64,000 nt of DNA. Origin: JACQAP01 sp035275265. Lineage in GTDB: Bacteria > Pseudomonadota > Gammaproteobacteria > Burkholderiales > JACQAP01. Under the pieces are notes generated by a model. It searched no databases. It saw only the letters and a program-made list of their open reading frames with translations, and was not told the DNA's origin. Location: the NCBI GenBank assembly GCA_035275265.1, contig DATENC010000026.1, forward strand, positions 682,001-746,000, read 5' to 3'. Shown piece after piece: positions 35,323-43,146 of this stretch (within the stretch, counting starts at the first letter, position 1; each line of letters opens with the position of its first letter). The translations under genes were made by a program, and so were the position numbers.

Positions 35323-35518
35323 ATCTCAGCATCCAGTAAATCAGGCTTGCCAGCAGCGACAGCATCACCGTGGAGCCGATCGGAAACGAGTAACGATGGC
35401 CGTTGCGCTGAAAGTCGATGTCGCCAGGCATTCGCCCGAAACCGAATTTGCGCAGCCAGGGGGACAACAGACCCAACAGTAACAGCGCGATGACCAGCGT
35501 TAGCAACCATTTCAGCAC
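35321..35518 (-). CDS. DUF2905 family small membrane protein
   Basis: A 65-residue protein has two hydrophobic helices (LLTLVIALLLLGLLSPWL and TVMLSLLASLIYWML) joined by the conserved loop FGFGRMPGDIDFQRNGHRYSF, which identifies DUF2905. Its function is unknown; it is a widespread inner-membrane protein. It is convergent with the EF-hand gene and shares the terminator. Confidence 0.9.
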   Translation of the reverse strand: MLKWLLTLVIALLLLGLLSPWLRKFGFGRMPGDIDFQRNGHRYSFPIGSTVMLSLLASLIYWMLR

Positions 35519-35640
35519 TTCGCTCTCCGTTCGTCCGGAAACGCAAGAACCTCAGCACGAAAACACGCAGAGAGGCAGGACAAAAAGCGGGTGTTCTCGA
35601 CGTAAAAGGCGCAATGAGGCAAGGAGAAATTCTTGTTTGC

Positions 35641-35666
35641 GGCATGCTAGTCATGATTAGCATGCC
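35641..35666. repeat. Inverted repeat, 9-bp arms
   Basis: GGCATGCTA and TAGCATGCC flank an eight-base spacer with perfect arm pairing. No T-run follows on either strand, so it is unlikely to be a terminator. It lies about 120 bp upstream of the DUF2905 start and about 65 bp before the candidate GST promoter, so it could be an operator. Confidence 0.5.
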
Positions 35667-35733
35667 CGCAACGAACCGTGGTTTTCCTCGTGTACCCCTC
35701 AAGGGGGTATAAAAAAGAATTATTCGCACCTTC

Positions 35734-35763
35734 GTGACAAGCAACCGAGTTTCGCATTATACG
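35734..35763 (+). promoter_or_regulatory. Candidate promoter for the GST gene
   Basis: GTGACA (35734-35739, five of six matches to TTGACA) and TATACG (35758-35763, four of six) are separated by 18 bp, 65 bp before the TTG start of the GST gene. The support is motif similarity only. Confidence 0.35.
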
Positions 35764-35827
35764 GGCGTGATTCCTGCTTTCCTCTAAAATTCAGCACACT
35801 TCCTACGGCCTCAATCAGGAGACCGCA

Positions 35828-36451
35828 TTGATCGACCTGTATACGTGGAGCACGCCCAACGGCCGCAAGGTTTCCATCATGCTCGAGGAACTAGGATTGC
35901 CCTACAACGTGCACGCAATCGATATCGGCAAAGGCGATCAATTCAACCCGGAATTCGTGGCCGTCAGTCCAAACAGCAAGATTCCGGCGATCGTGGACAG
36001 CGACGGGCCGGATAACCAACCCTATTCGCTGTTCGAGTCCGGCGCAATCCTGCTCTATCTGGCCGAAAAGACCGGCCGATTTCTATCCACGCGGCCCACC
36101 GAACGCTTCGACGCCATTCAGTGGCTGATGTTCCAGATGGGCGGCATCGGACCGATGTTCGGCCAGACCCATCACTTTCTGCGCGCCGCCCCGGAACCGG
36201 TTCCCTACGCGATCGCGCGGTACACCAAGGAAACGCGCAGGCTATATGCGGTACTGGACCAGCGCCTGGCCGGCGGCGACTGGCTGGCGACAATTTATTC
36301 CGTGGCCGACATCGCCACCTATCCGTGGGTCGCCCGCCATGACTGGCACAAGGTGGAACTGGGCGATTTCCCGAACGTCAAGCGCTGGTTCGATGCGATC
36401 GGTGCCCGCCCTGCGGTGCAACGCGGCATGAAGGTGCCGGCGCCGCGTTGA
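35828..36451 (+). CDS. yfcG: Nu-class glutathione S-transferase (YfcG/YghU-like)
   Basis: The 207-residue protein begins MIDLYTWSTPNGRKVSIMLEEL, the N-terminal Nu-class GST motif in which Thr/Asn residues replace the usual catalytic Tyr/Ser. It continues with NPEFVAVSPNSKIPAIVD and a C-terminal helical domain (QWLMFQMGGIGPMFGQTHHF). YfcG-type enzymes act as glutathione-dependent disulfide-bond reductases. A TTG start is used at 35828 behind AGGAG. The downstream Ser/Thr kinase gene begins 20 bp later and may be co-transcribed. Confidence 0.88.
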   Translation: MIDLYTWSTPNGRKVSIMLEELGLPYNVHAIDIGKGDQFNPEFVAVSPNSKIPAIVDSDGPDNQPYSLFESGAILLYLAEKTGRFLSTRPTERFDAIQWLMFQMGGIGPMFGQTHHFLRAAPEPVPYAIARYTKETRRLYAVLDQRLAGGDWLATIYSVADIATYPWVARHDWHKVELGDFPNVKRWFDAIGARPAVQRGMKVPAPR

Positions 36452-36471
36452 TATGCCGCCGCCGTGAATTC

Positions 36472-37758
36472 ATGAACGACGCGATTCCATCCAAGATCGG
36501 CAAGTATCCGGTGATCCGCGAAATCGGGCGCGGCGCGACCAGCCGCGTGTATCTGGGACGGGATCCGTTTGCCAACCGGGACGTTGCGATCAAGCTGGTC
36601 AACCACGAGTCCGGCGTGGGTGCGGATATGCGACGGCGCTTCCACAAGGTTTTCATGAATGAGGCTTCTCTGGTGGGCAAGCTGATTCATCCGCACATCA
36701 TGGCTATCTACGATGCCGACGTGGCGGACGCCTACAGTTATATCGTAATGGAGTACGTCAATGGTCCGACCCTGGAACAGTATTGCAGCGTAGCCAGCCT
36801 GCTGCCGATCGAGCGGGTAGTCGAGGTCGCGTTCAAATGCAGCCTGGCATTGGAATTCGCGCACCGGCACGGCGTCATACACCGCGACATCAAGCCGGCA
36901 AACATCCTGGTCAGCTCACAGGACGAAATCAAGATCAGCGACTTCGGCGTCGCACTGCAGGCAGAAGCCGAACATACTCACCTTCAAGGCGTGGGCTCAC
37001 CGTCCTACATGTCTCCCGAACAGGTGCAGGACAAGGAGCTGTCGCACCAGACCGATATCTACTCGCTGGGCGTGGTGATGTACCAGTTGTTGACCGGCAA
37101 GTTACCATTCGTCGCCGCCACCAAGGCCAGCCTGCTCTACCAGATCATCAACATCGACCCGCCGTCGCCTTCCACGCATCGCACCGATATCTCGGCGGAC
37201 CTGGAGCGCGTGATAATCCGCGCGCTCGACAAGGACGTCGGAAAGCGTTACCAGACTTGGGGAGACTTCAGCCGCGACCTTACCCAGAGTTACCGTCATC
37301 TGCAATTACCGCCGGAGTCGATTTCCGACACGGAGAAATTCAATGCCATCAAGGCACTGCCCTTCTTCCGCAATTTCCGCGACGTGGAGATCTGGGAAAC
37401 GGTGCGCATTGCCTCCTTCCGCCGCATGCAGACCAGCAAGACGGTCATCCGCGAGGGCGATGTTGGCGAGAGCTTTTACATCCTCACCTCCGGTGAGGCG
37501 CGCGTAACCAAGGCAGGGAACCTGTTGGATACGCTGCGCGCAGGCGATTGCTTTGGCGAAATCCTCTACTTCGAGGATACCCGCGCACGTCGAATCACCA
37601 CCATTTCCTCCACGACGCCTCTCGCGCTGATCGAGATCAAGGCCGCGGCGTTGCAGAAGGCGACCGACGCCTGCCAGAAGCAGTTCAACCAGGCGTTTCT
37701 GCGCATCCTCATCGACCGGCTGACCTGGGCGAACAGCAGATTGTCTGCACGCAGCTAG
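36472..37758 (+). CDS. Serine/threonine protein kinase with C-terminal cyclic-nucleotide-binding domain
   Basis: The 428-residue soluble protein joins a Hanks-type kinase domain (about 10-270) to a cyclic-nucleotide-binding domain (about 300-415). Kinase motifs are complete: glycine loop IGRGATSRVYLG, Lys41 in VAIK, catalytic Asp139 in HRDIKPANIL, SDFGVA and MSPEQ. The cNMP domain keeps FGEILYFEDTRARRIT, the phosphate-binding cassette with Glu and Arg. No transmembrane helix or PASTA repeat is present. The domain layout implies control by cAMP or cGMP. A paralogue lies at 60772-62115. The ATG at 36472 has no clear ribosome binding site, so the start is moderately uncertain. Confidence 0.92.
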   Translation: MNDAIPSKIGKYPVIREIGRGATSRVYLGRDPFANRDVAIKLVNHESGVGADMRRRFHKVFMNEASLVGKLIHPHIMAIYDADVADAYSYIVMEYVNGPTLEQYCSVASLLPIERVVEVAFKCSLALEFAHRHGVIHRDIKPANILVSSQDEIKISDFGVALQAEAEHTHLQGVGSPSYMSPEQVQDKELSHQTDIYSLGVVMYQLLTGKLPFVAATKASLLYQIINIDPPSPSTHRTDISADLERVIIRALDKDVGKRYQTWGDFSRDLTQSYRHLQLPPESISDTEKFNAIKALPFFRNFRDVEIWETVRIASFRRMQTSKTVIREGDVGESFYILTSGEARVTKAGNLLDTLRAGDCFGEILYFEDTRARRITTISSTTPLALIEIKAAALQKATDACQKQFNQAFLRILIDRLTWANSRLSARS

Positions 37759-37855
37759 CGGAACACGGGTAGATCAGGATACTCAACAAATAGATTCAAT
37801 CGGAGCTAACAAGACGCAGTCTTACAGCCAATCCCATCCGCTATCGAATTTACAA

Positions 37856-38428
37856 TTGGAAGCCTTCTTGACCTCGACCGTTCTCGTTGCAGTCGCAGAG
37901 ATTGGCGATAAGACCCAGCTGCTATCCTTCGTGCTCGCCGCACGCCTGCGCAAGCCCTGGCCCATTCTTGCCGGTATTCTGACCGCGACTGCTGCCAATC
38001 ACACCGCCGCTGCCTGGACGGGAAATCTGCTCGCCGGCATGGTCCCCGAGACGCCGCTGACCTGGATGGTGGGCTTATCTTTCATTGCCTTTGGGATATG
38101 GGCATTGCACCCGGATACGCTCGATGGCTCGCCCACGATCTTCAAGGCCGGGGTTTTTGTCACCGCGTTTGTGGCCTTTTTCCTCGCCGAGATGGGAGAC
38201 AAAACGCAACTCGCCACCGTAGCGTTGGCGGTACGGTTCGAAGCGCTTGCGCAGGTCATTGTCGGTACGACGTTGGGAATGATGATCGCCAATGTTCCGG
38301 CAGTGTGGATCGGCGACCAGATGGCGCAAAAAGTGCCAATGAATACGGTGCGCTTGCTTGCCGCCGCGCTGTTCATACTCGTCGGCGTGCTCACGCTGTG
38401 GAGCACGTTCGTTCCGGCATGGCGCTGA
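37856..38428 (+). CDS. TMEM165/GDT1 family membrane protein, putative Mn exporter
   Basis: The 190-residue protein has six hydrophobic helices in two homologous halves, each with the family signature: AEIGDKTQLLSF (first half) and AEMGDKTQLATV (second half). The acidic ExGDK motifs form the cation site. Family members move Mn2+ or Ca2+ out of the cytosol. It starts at TTG 37856. The next gene (CWC protein) begins inside its last ten bases. A TerC-type Mn exporter gene lies 600 bp away, suggesting a metal-homeostasis group. Confidence 0.9.
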   Translation: MEAFLTSTVLVAVAEIGDKTQLLSFVLAARLRKPWPILAGILTATAANHTAAAWTGNLLAGMVPETPLTWMVGLSFIAFGIWALHPDTLDGSPTIFKAGVFVTAFVAFFLAEMGDKTQLATVALAVRFEALAQVIVGTTLGMMIANVPAVWIGDQMAQKVPMNTVRLLAAALFILVGVLTLWSTFVPAWR

Positions 38429-38652
38429 CCAAGAATGCGGTGGAGAACCAGCGCTGCGCCGACTGCGGCCGGCCATTCCACTGCGGAATCGCTGCTGACT
38501 CGCCGTGCTGGTGTGCGACCGAGTATCCGGCGTCAATGCCGCTGAGCGGTACCGAAGCCGGCTGCTACTGCCGGGAATGCCTGGAAAAGCGGATCGCCGC
38601 GCGAAAGTCCGTCACTTCACCAACAGCACCGGCATCTCGGCGAGGTGGATGA
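38419..38652 (+). CDS. Cysteine-rich CWC family protein
   Basis: A 77-residue protein has the cysteine pattern CADCGRPFHCGI, then SPCWCATEYP and CYCREC, which matches the small CWC family named for its Cys-Trp-Cys motif. The eight cysteines probably bind zinc or another metal. Function is unknown. It overlaps the TMEM165 gene by 10 nt, and its 3' end runs 41 nt into the convergent universal stress protein gene. Confidence 0.8.
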   Translation: MALTKNAVENQRCADCGRPFHCGIAADSPCWCATEYPASMPLSGTEAGCYCRECLEKRIAARKSVTSPTAPASRRGG

Positions 38653-39037
38653 CTTTCGTAGCCACGGAGCCGAGCAGCATACCTGCGAGGCCGCCGCGAC
38701 CATGCGTCCCCATCACGATCTGCTGGCAATCCTTCTGCTTGGCGTAGTTGGCGATAGTAGGCGCGATCTCCCCCACGCCGATGTGGTGATGAAGGGGCAG
38801 ACCCGTCCGATCCACTAATGCACGCGCCTCATTTAGCGCTGCCATGCCTTCGTCCCGGTAGTAGTCGTTCAACTGCTGTTGGCTGATGAACATCTTCACC
38901 GAGCCAGACGCAATTGGAGGCTGTACGTTGAGCAGGTGAATTTCGACCGGTTCGCGGAATTGGTTGCGATGATCCACGATATGACGGACCGCGCGCAGCG
39001 CATTTTCGGAGCCATCTACGGGAATCAGGATTTTCAT
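38612..39037 (-). CDS. Universal stress protein (UspA family)
   Basis: The 141-residue protein starts MKILIPVDGSENALRAVRHI and ends with the ATP-binding loop GTHGRGGLAGMLLGSVATKVI before PVLLV, giving the G-2x-G-9x-G(S/T) pattern of ATP-binding Usp proteins. The start at 39037 fits the family; the longer open frame upstream enters the TerC gene. Convergent overlap with the CWC gene is visible. It probably supports stress survival; partners are not apparent. Confidence 0.92.
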   Translation of the reverse strand: MKILIPVDGSENALRAVRHIVDHRNQFREPVEIHLLNVQPPIASGSVKMFISQQQLNDYYRDEGMAALNEARALVDRTGLPLHHHIGVGEIAPTIANYAKQKDCQQIVMGTHGRGGLAGMLLGSVATKVIHLAEMPVLLVK

Positions 39038-39059
39038 CTCCCAGGACCTCTCATGCCTG

Positions 39060-39788
39060 TCATTCGGGGTCTTTCGCGGCCAGGTCCACCATCGGTGCAG
39101 ACGTCTTGCCGGACTGGGCGCGTGCTGCAAGCCACTTTCCCACGATCACCACCACTACTGCCCCGGTCACCGGCGCAACGTAGTGCACAAATCCCGCCAC
39201 GCTTTTGATCCAGCCGGAAATTGCCGCATCGCCGATCAACATCTCCCCAGCCACGAAACCGAGAAGCGCACCGCCCAATGTGATGATGGCCGGGAACCGG
39301 TCCATCAACTTTAGAATGAGCGCACTGCCAAAGATGATGAGCGGAATGCTGATCCCGAGGCCGATCATCAGCAAAGGTATGCTGCCCTTGGCCGCCGCCG
39401 CCACCGCGATGACATTATCAAGACTCATCACCAGGTCGGCGATGAGAATGGTTCGGATTGCCGCCGCTATGCCGCTGGGACGCGTGTCTGAGTCTGCGTC
39501 GTGGCCTTCCTCGTGGGGAACCAGCAGTTTGATGCCGATCCACAATAACAACGCGCTGCCGATAATCCTGAGCCACGGCAATGCCAGCACTTGCGCCGCT
39601 ACCACCGTCAGAATGATGCGCATTACGATGGCAGCCAGACTGCCGAATACCACGGCCTTCCTCCGCTGCGCCGGCGGCAATGAACGCGCCGCGAGAGCGA
39701 TGACGACTGCGTTGTCGCCCGAGAGGACGATATTCACGCCAATGATTTCAGCGAGCGCAGTCCAGGTTTGAACGTCGAGAAGCGGCAT
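39060..39788 (-). CDS. TerC family membrane protein, YjbE-type putative Mn exporter
   Basis: The 242-residue protein has about seven hydrophobic helices and the TerC signatures VNIVLSGDNAVVIALAARSL and LIADLVMSLDNVIAVAAAAKG, with Asp/Asn metal-ligand candidates in both halves. TerC/YjbE proteins are implicated in Mn2+ efflux. It lies 6 bp before the sucD stop-side boundary on the same strand, so it may be read with sucCD. UspA follows downstream. Confidence 0.9.
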   Translation of the reverse strand: MPLLDVQTWTALAEIIGVNIVLSGDNAVVIALAARSLPPAQRRKAVVFGSLAAIVMRIILTVVAAQVLALPWLRIIGSALLLWIGIKLLVPHEEGHDADSDTRPSGIAAAIRTILIADLVMSLDNVIAVAAAAKGSIPLLMIGLGISIPLIIFGSALILKLMDRFPAIITLGGALLGFVAGEMLIGDAAISGWIKSVAGFVHYVAPVTGAVVVVIVGKWLAARAQSGKTSAPMVDLAAKDPE

Positions 39789-39794
39789 TCTTCC

Positions 39795-40676
39795 TCAGAG
39801 CACGGACTTGAGAAGTTTCCCCATCTCCGCGGGGTTGCGGGTCACCTTGATGCCGCATTCCTCCATGACCGCGAGTTTCTCTGCCGCGGTGCCCTTGCCG
39901 CCGGAGATGATCGCGCCGGCATGGCCCATGCGCTTGCCGGGAGGGGCCGTGACGCCGGCTATGAAGCCGACGATCGGTTTCTTCATGTTGTCTCTGGCCC
40001 ACAGCGCCGCGGTTTCCTCGTCCGTGCCGCCGATCTCGCCGATCATCACCACGGCTTCCGTCGCCGGATCGTCATTGAAGAGTTTGAGCACATCGAGATG
40101 TTTGAGGCCGTTGACCGGATCGCCGCCGATGCCCACCGCGGAAGACTGTCCCAGGCCTAGCTCCGTAAGCTGCCCCACGGCCTCATAGGTGAGTGTGCCG
40201 GAACGCGATACCACTCCGACCGGTCCCTTGCGGTGAATATGTCCGGGCATGATGCCGATCTTGAGCACCTCCGGCGTGATCACTCCAGGGCAGTTCGGGC
40301 CGACCAGGACGGTGTTGCGGTTCTGTTTGCGCATGCGATCGCGCACCTCGATCATGTCGCGCACCGGGATGCCTTCGGTAATGCAGATGACCAGGTCAAG
40401 ATCGGCCTCGACCGCTTCCCAGATCGCCGCGGCCGCGCCTGGTGGCGGAACGTAAATGACCGACGTGTTGGCGCCTGTCTGCCGTTTCGCCTCGCTTACC
40501 GAGCCGAAGATGGGAATACCTTCGAAATCCTGTCCGGCCTTGTTCGGATTAACTCCGGAAACAAAGCAGTGCATGCCGCTGGCGTAATCGCGGCAGGCGC
40601 GGGTGTGAAACTGTCCGGTCTTGCCGGTGATTCCCTGCGTTAGAACTTTGGTGTTCTTGTCGATCAGTATCGCCAC
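39795..40676 (-). CDS. sucD: Succinyl-CoA synthetase alpha subunit
   Basis: The 293-residue protein has the CoA-binding Rossmann domain (TQGITGKTGQFHTRACRDYA), VGPNCPGVI and the active-site histidine loop MGHAGAIISGGKGTA. It forms succinate and CoA while making ATP/GTP in the citric-acid cycle, as a complex with SucC. Translation starts at GTG 40676, just beyond the sucC stop, and the open frame continues upstream inside sucC without family similarity. The order sucC-sucD is standard. Confidence 0.96.
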   Translation of the reverse strand: MAILIDKNTKVLTQGITGKTGQFHTRACRDYASGMHCFVSGVNPNKAGQDFEGIPIFGSVSEAKRQTGANTSVIYVPPPGAAAAIWEAVEADLDLVICITEGIPVRDMIEVRDRMRKQNRNTVLVGPNCPGVITPEVLKIGIMPGHIHRKGPVGVVSRSGTLTYEAVGQLTELGLGQSSAVGIGGDPVNGLKHLDVLKLFNDDPATEAVVMIGEIGGTDEETAALWARDNMKKPIVGFIAGVTAPPGKRMGHAGAIISGGKGTAAEKLAVMEECGIKVTRNPAEMGKLLKSVL

Positions 40677-40678
40677 GA

Positions 40679-41848
40679 TCAGTTTTTCCCCCTTGCGGCC
40701 GCGACGACCTTTTTTCCGGCTTCGGCCATATTGTCGGCGGAAATGATTGGCAATCCGGAATCCGCAAGGATTTTTTTGCCGAGATCCTCGTTGGTACCCT
40801 TCATGCGCACCACCAGCGGCACGCCGAGCCTCACCTGCCGGGCCGCCGCGACTACGCCGGTGGCGATCACGTCGCATTGCATGATGCCACCGAAGATGTT
40901 GACCAGGATCGCCTTGAGGTTGGGGTTGCGCAGCATCAGCTTGAACGCTTCGGTCACCTTCTCGGTGTTGGCGCCGCCACCAACATCGAGGAAGTTGGCC
41001 GGCTCGCCGCCGAATAATTTTATGGTATCCATGGTGGCCATCGCCAAGCCGGCGCCATTCACCAGGCAACCGATATTTCCGTCGAGCGATATGTATGAAA
41101 GTCCGTGGCTCGATGCCTCAACCTCGACAGGGTCTTCCTCGTCGAGGTCGCGCAGGGCGGCAATGTCCTCGTGCCGGTAGAGTGCGTTATCGTCGAAATT
41201 CATCTTGGCATCGAGCGCGATGACTTCTCCCTTGCCGGTCAGGATCATTGGGTTGATTTCCACCAGCGATGCATCGGTATCCCAGAAGGCCCGATACAGG
41301 TTCTTGAGCACCCCGCGCGCGTTGGCAATGCTGGAATCGGAGATACCGATCCTGCCGACCAGATCGTCAGCCTCGGCGTCAGTCAGGCCGCGCCCGGGAT
41401 CGACAAACACCTTGTGAATCTTCTCGGGCGTGTGCGCGGCGACTTCCTCGATGTCCATGCCACCTTCCGAGGACGCCATGACGCACACCGTCTGCGTGCC
41501 GCGGTCCACGACCATGCCGACGTAAAGTTCCCTGCAGATGTCCGCGCCTTCCTCGATCAGCAGGCGCCGAACCTTCTGGCCCTGCGGTCCGGTCTGATGG
41601 GTTATCAGCTGCATGCCGAGGATTTTTCCGGCCCAGGCGCGTACGTCGTCGATGGATTTCACCACTTTCACGCCACCGCCCTTGCCGCGTCCGCCGGCGT
41701 GGATCTGCGCCTTCACCACCCATACTTTGCCGCCGAGATTCTTCGCCGCGCTGACCGCTTCCTCTACGTTGAAGCAGGGCGCGCCACGGGGCGCAGGAAC
41801 AGCGTACTTTCTTAGGATTTCTTTCGCCTGGTATTCGTGGATTTTCAT
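40679..41848 (-). CDS. sucC: Succinyl-CoA synthetase beta subunit
   Basis: The 389-residue protein has an ATP-grasp domain (VVKAQIHAGGRGKGGGVKV; LVEINPMILTGKGEVIALDAK) and the C-terminal ligase domain (DVGGGANTEKVTEAF, NIFGGIMQCDVIA). It begins MKIHEYQAKEILRKYAVP as usual. It works with SucD in the citric-acid cycle and is immediately upstream of it. Confidence 0.97.
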   Translation of the reverse strand: MKIHEYQAKEILRKYAVPAPRGAPCFNVEEAVSAAKNLGGKVWVVKAQIHAGGRGKGGGVKVVKSIDDVRAWAGKILGMQLITHQTGPQGQKVRRLLIEEGADICRELYVGMVVDRGTQTVCVMASSEGGMDIEEVAAHTPEKIHKVFVDPGRGLTDAEADDLVGRIGISDSSIANARGVLKNLYRAFWDTDASLVEINPMILTGKGEVIALDAKMNFDDNALYRHEDIAALRDLDEEDPVEVEASSHGLSYISLDGNIGCLVNGAGLAMATMDTIKLFGGEPANFLDVGGGANTEKVTEAFKLMLRNPNLKAILVNIFGGIMQCDVIATGVVAAARQVRLGVPLVVRMKGTNEDLGKKILADSGLPIISADNMAEAGKKVVAAARGKN

Positions 41849-42037
41849 CGCCGGTCATCGTCTGAATTTGACCCGCGCCGGCTTGGCACGCCAGATTCCC
41901 GCGTGCATGCGGCGCACGCAGGAAGGAATCAAGGGATCGCCAACTGGAAGGTCGCAGAACAAGCCGACCCGCGGGAAAGCGCGGGAAGTATACCGCAAAG
42001 GCCCACGCCGCCGCTGCGACGCGGAAGCGTGACAACT

Positions 42038-42985
42038 TCAGAAACGCGTGGCGAGTCCCGCTACGACAGACCAGTCGGCGGTCAACTGTACGCCGTTGAC
42101 GTACTGGTAGATCGGCACCTGAACGAAACTGTAAAGTTGCGTGCTGCGGCCAATGTTGAAGCTTAGACCCGGACCGATGAAGGCGAAGTAACCGCCGCTG
42201 TCCTCAGGCTCGGCTTGCGCGCCGCTGTCGCGTTCGCGATAGAGCAGATTCAACTGCAACAGCACAGCAAATCGATCGCTCAACTGGTGGCGATAGCCCA
42301 GGTCCACGCCGAGCCGATCGCCCGGGTGATAGTCCTCGCGTTCGCCCAGCGCGGCCTGCCACAAACCTTGTGCGAACCAGGCGCCACGTCCGGAGACAGG
42401 ATTACGGTAGTAGGCGCCGAAAAGCACGTCCGTGGTGCCGGTGCCGGGCTGCAGCGACCTTTCGGCGCGCTCGCCTTCATCGTTCTCGACCTCGAAATCC
42501 CCGGTCGGCAGCTTCAAGCCGAACAGCAGTCCCAGGCCTTTCTCGCCTGTCTCTGCAAGGTGGTAGTGTCCGAGCACGCGGGCATCGCCGATTTCGGTGA
42601 AGTTCCAGGTCTCGGGAAGCTGGGCGCCCATGTGGTTATGGATGTGCTCGTGGCTGCGGTCCACAACCGGAAGGCTGACTGAGACGCCGAGGCGCTGACT
42701 GAATGCGTAGTCGAGCGTGGCGATCCAGTTGCGGTTGGTGGTGCGTACCTCGTCATGGTGGTGAGGGATCTCGCCCACGCCGATGTGCGAATCCCCCGCC
42801 ATCGGCTGGTCCTGGTCGATGAACTCGTAACGCAGGTCGAAACGCACGCCGGGCTCGGTCCAGGCGCCTTGGGCGTCCCAGTTGGTATTGATCGAACAGA
42901 CCGCCGAGCCGCACGCGGCCCAAGCCGGCAGGGGCAACAACCCACTCAGGATTGCAAGCGACAGAAATTGGGCTCTTCCGAGCAT
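42038..42985 (-). CDS. Outer-membrane beta-barrel protein of unknown function
   Basis: The 315-residue exported protein has a signal (MLGRAQFLSLAILSGLLPLPAWA). Alternating-hydrophobicity strands run to a terminal phenylalanine (VAGLATRF), typical of BAM substrates. Two His-rich loops occur, EIPHHHDE and SHEHIHNHMG, hinting at metal contact. It resembles the broad transporter/phenol-degradation MetA-like barrels, but I do not recognise a specific function. The start at 42985 has GGAG nine bases upstream; an ATG 15 bases earlier is the alternative. It is divergent from regB. Confidence 0.7.
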   Translation of the reverse strand: MLGRAQFLSLAILSGLLPLPAWAACGSAVCSINTNWDAQGAWTEPGVRFDLRYEFIDQDQPMAGDSHIGVGEIPHHHDEVRTTNRNWIATLDYAFSQRLGVSVSLPVVDRSHEHIHNHMGAQLPETWNFTEIGDARVLGHYHLAETGEKGLGLLFGLKLPTGDFEVENDEGERAERSLQPGTGTTDVLFGAYYRNPVSGRGAWFAQGLWQAALGEREDYHPGDRLGVDLGYRHQLSDRFAVLLQLNLLYRERDSGAQAEPEDSGGYFAFIGPGLSFNIGRSTQLYSFVQVPIYQYVNGVQLTADWSVVAGLATRF

Positions 42986-43146
42986 CGCCGTAATCTCCAT
43001 TGGAAACGCGCAATGCTAGACGGGCGGCGGTACAAGGAAAATGCGACATGTTGCCGCGCGACAATTTGCCGCATCCCGGCAAAGGTCAACGAATCGGGAG
43101 CCGCCAAGAGAATAAAATCTGTGCTTTCTCCTACCCCGTCACCGCC

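Larger units (their letters stand above)
35519..35827. other. Intergenic region between DUF2905 and GST genes
   Basis: This 309-bp region separates divergent genes. It contains a 9-bp-arm inverted repeat (35641-35666), a second small hairpin formed by TACCCC and GGGGTA around 35690, and a candidate promoter (35734-35763) for the GST gene. No reading frame here looks coding. Confidence 0.6.

Noticed and set aside
39795..41069. A fused sucC-sucD protein from one long open frame
   Set aside because: The frame continues upstream of sucD inside sucC only by absence of stops; family similarity begins at GTG 40676.
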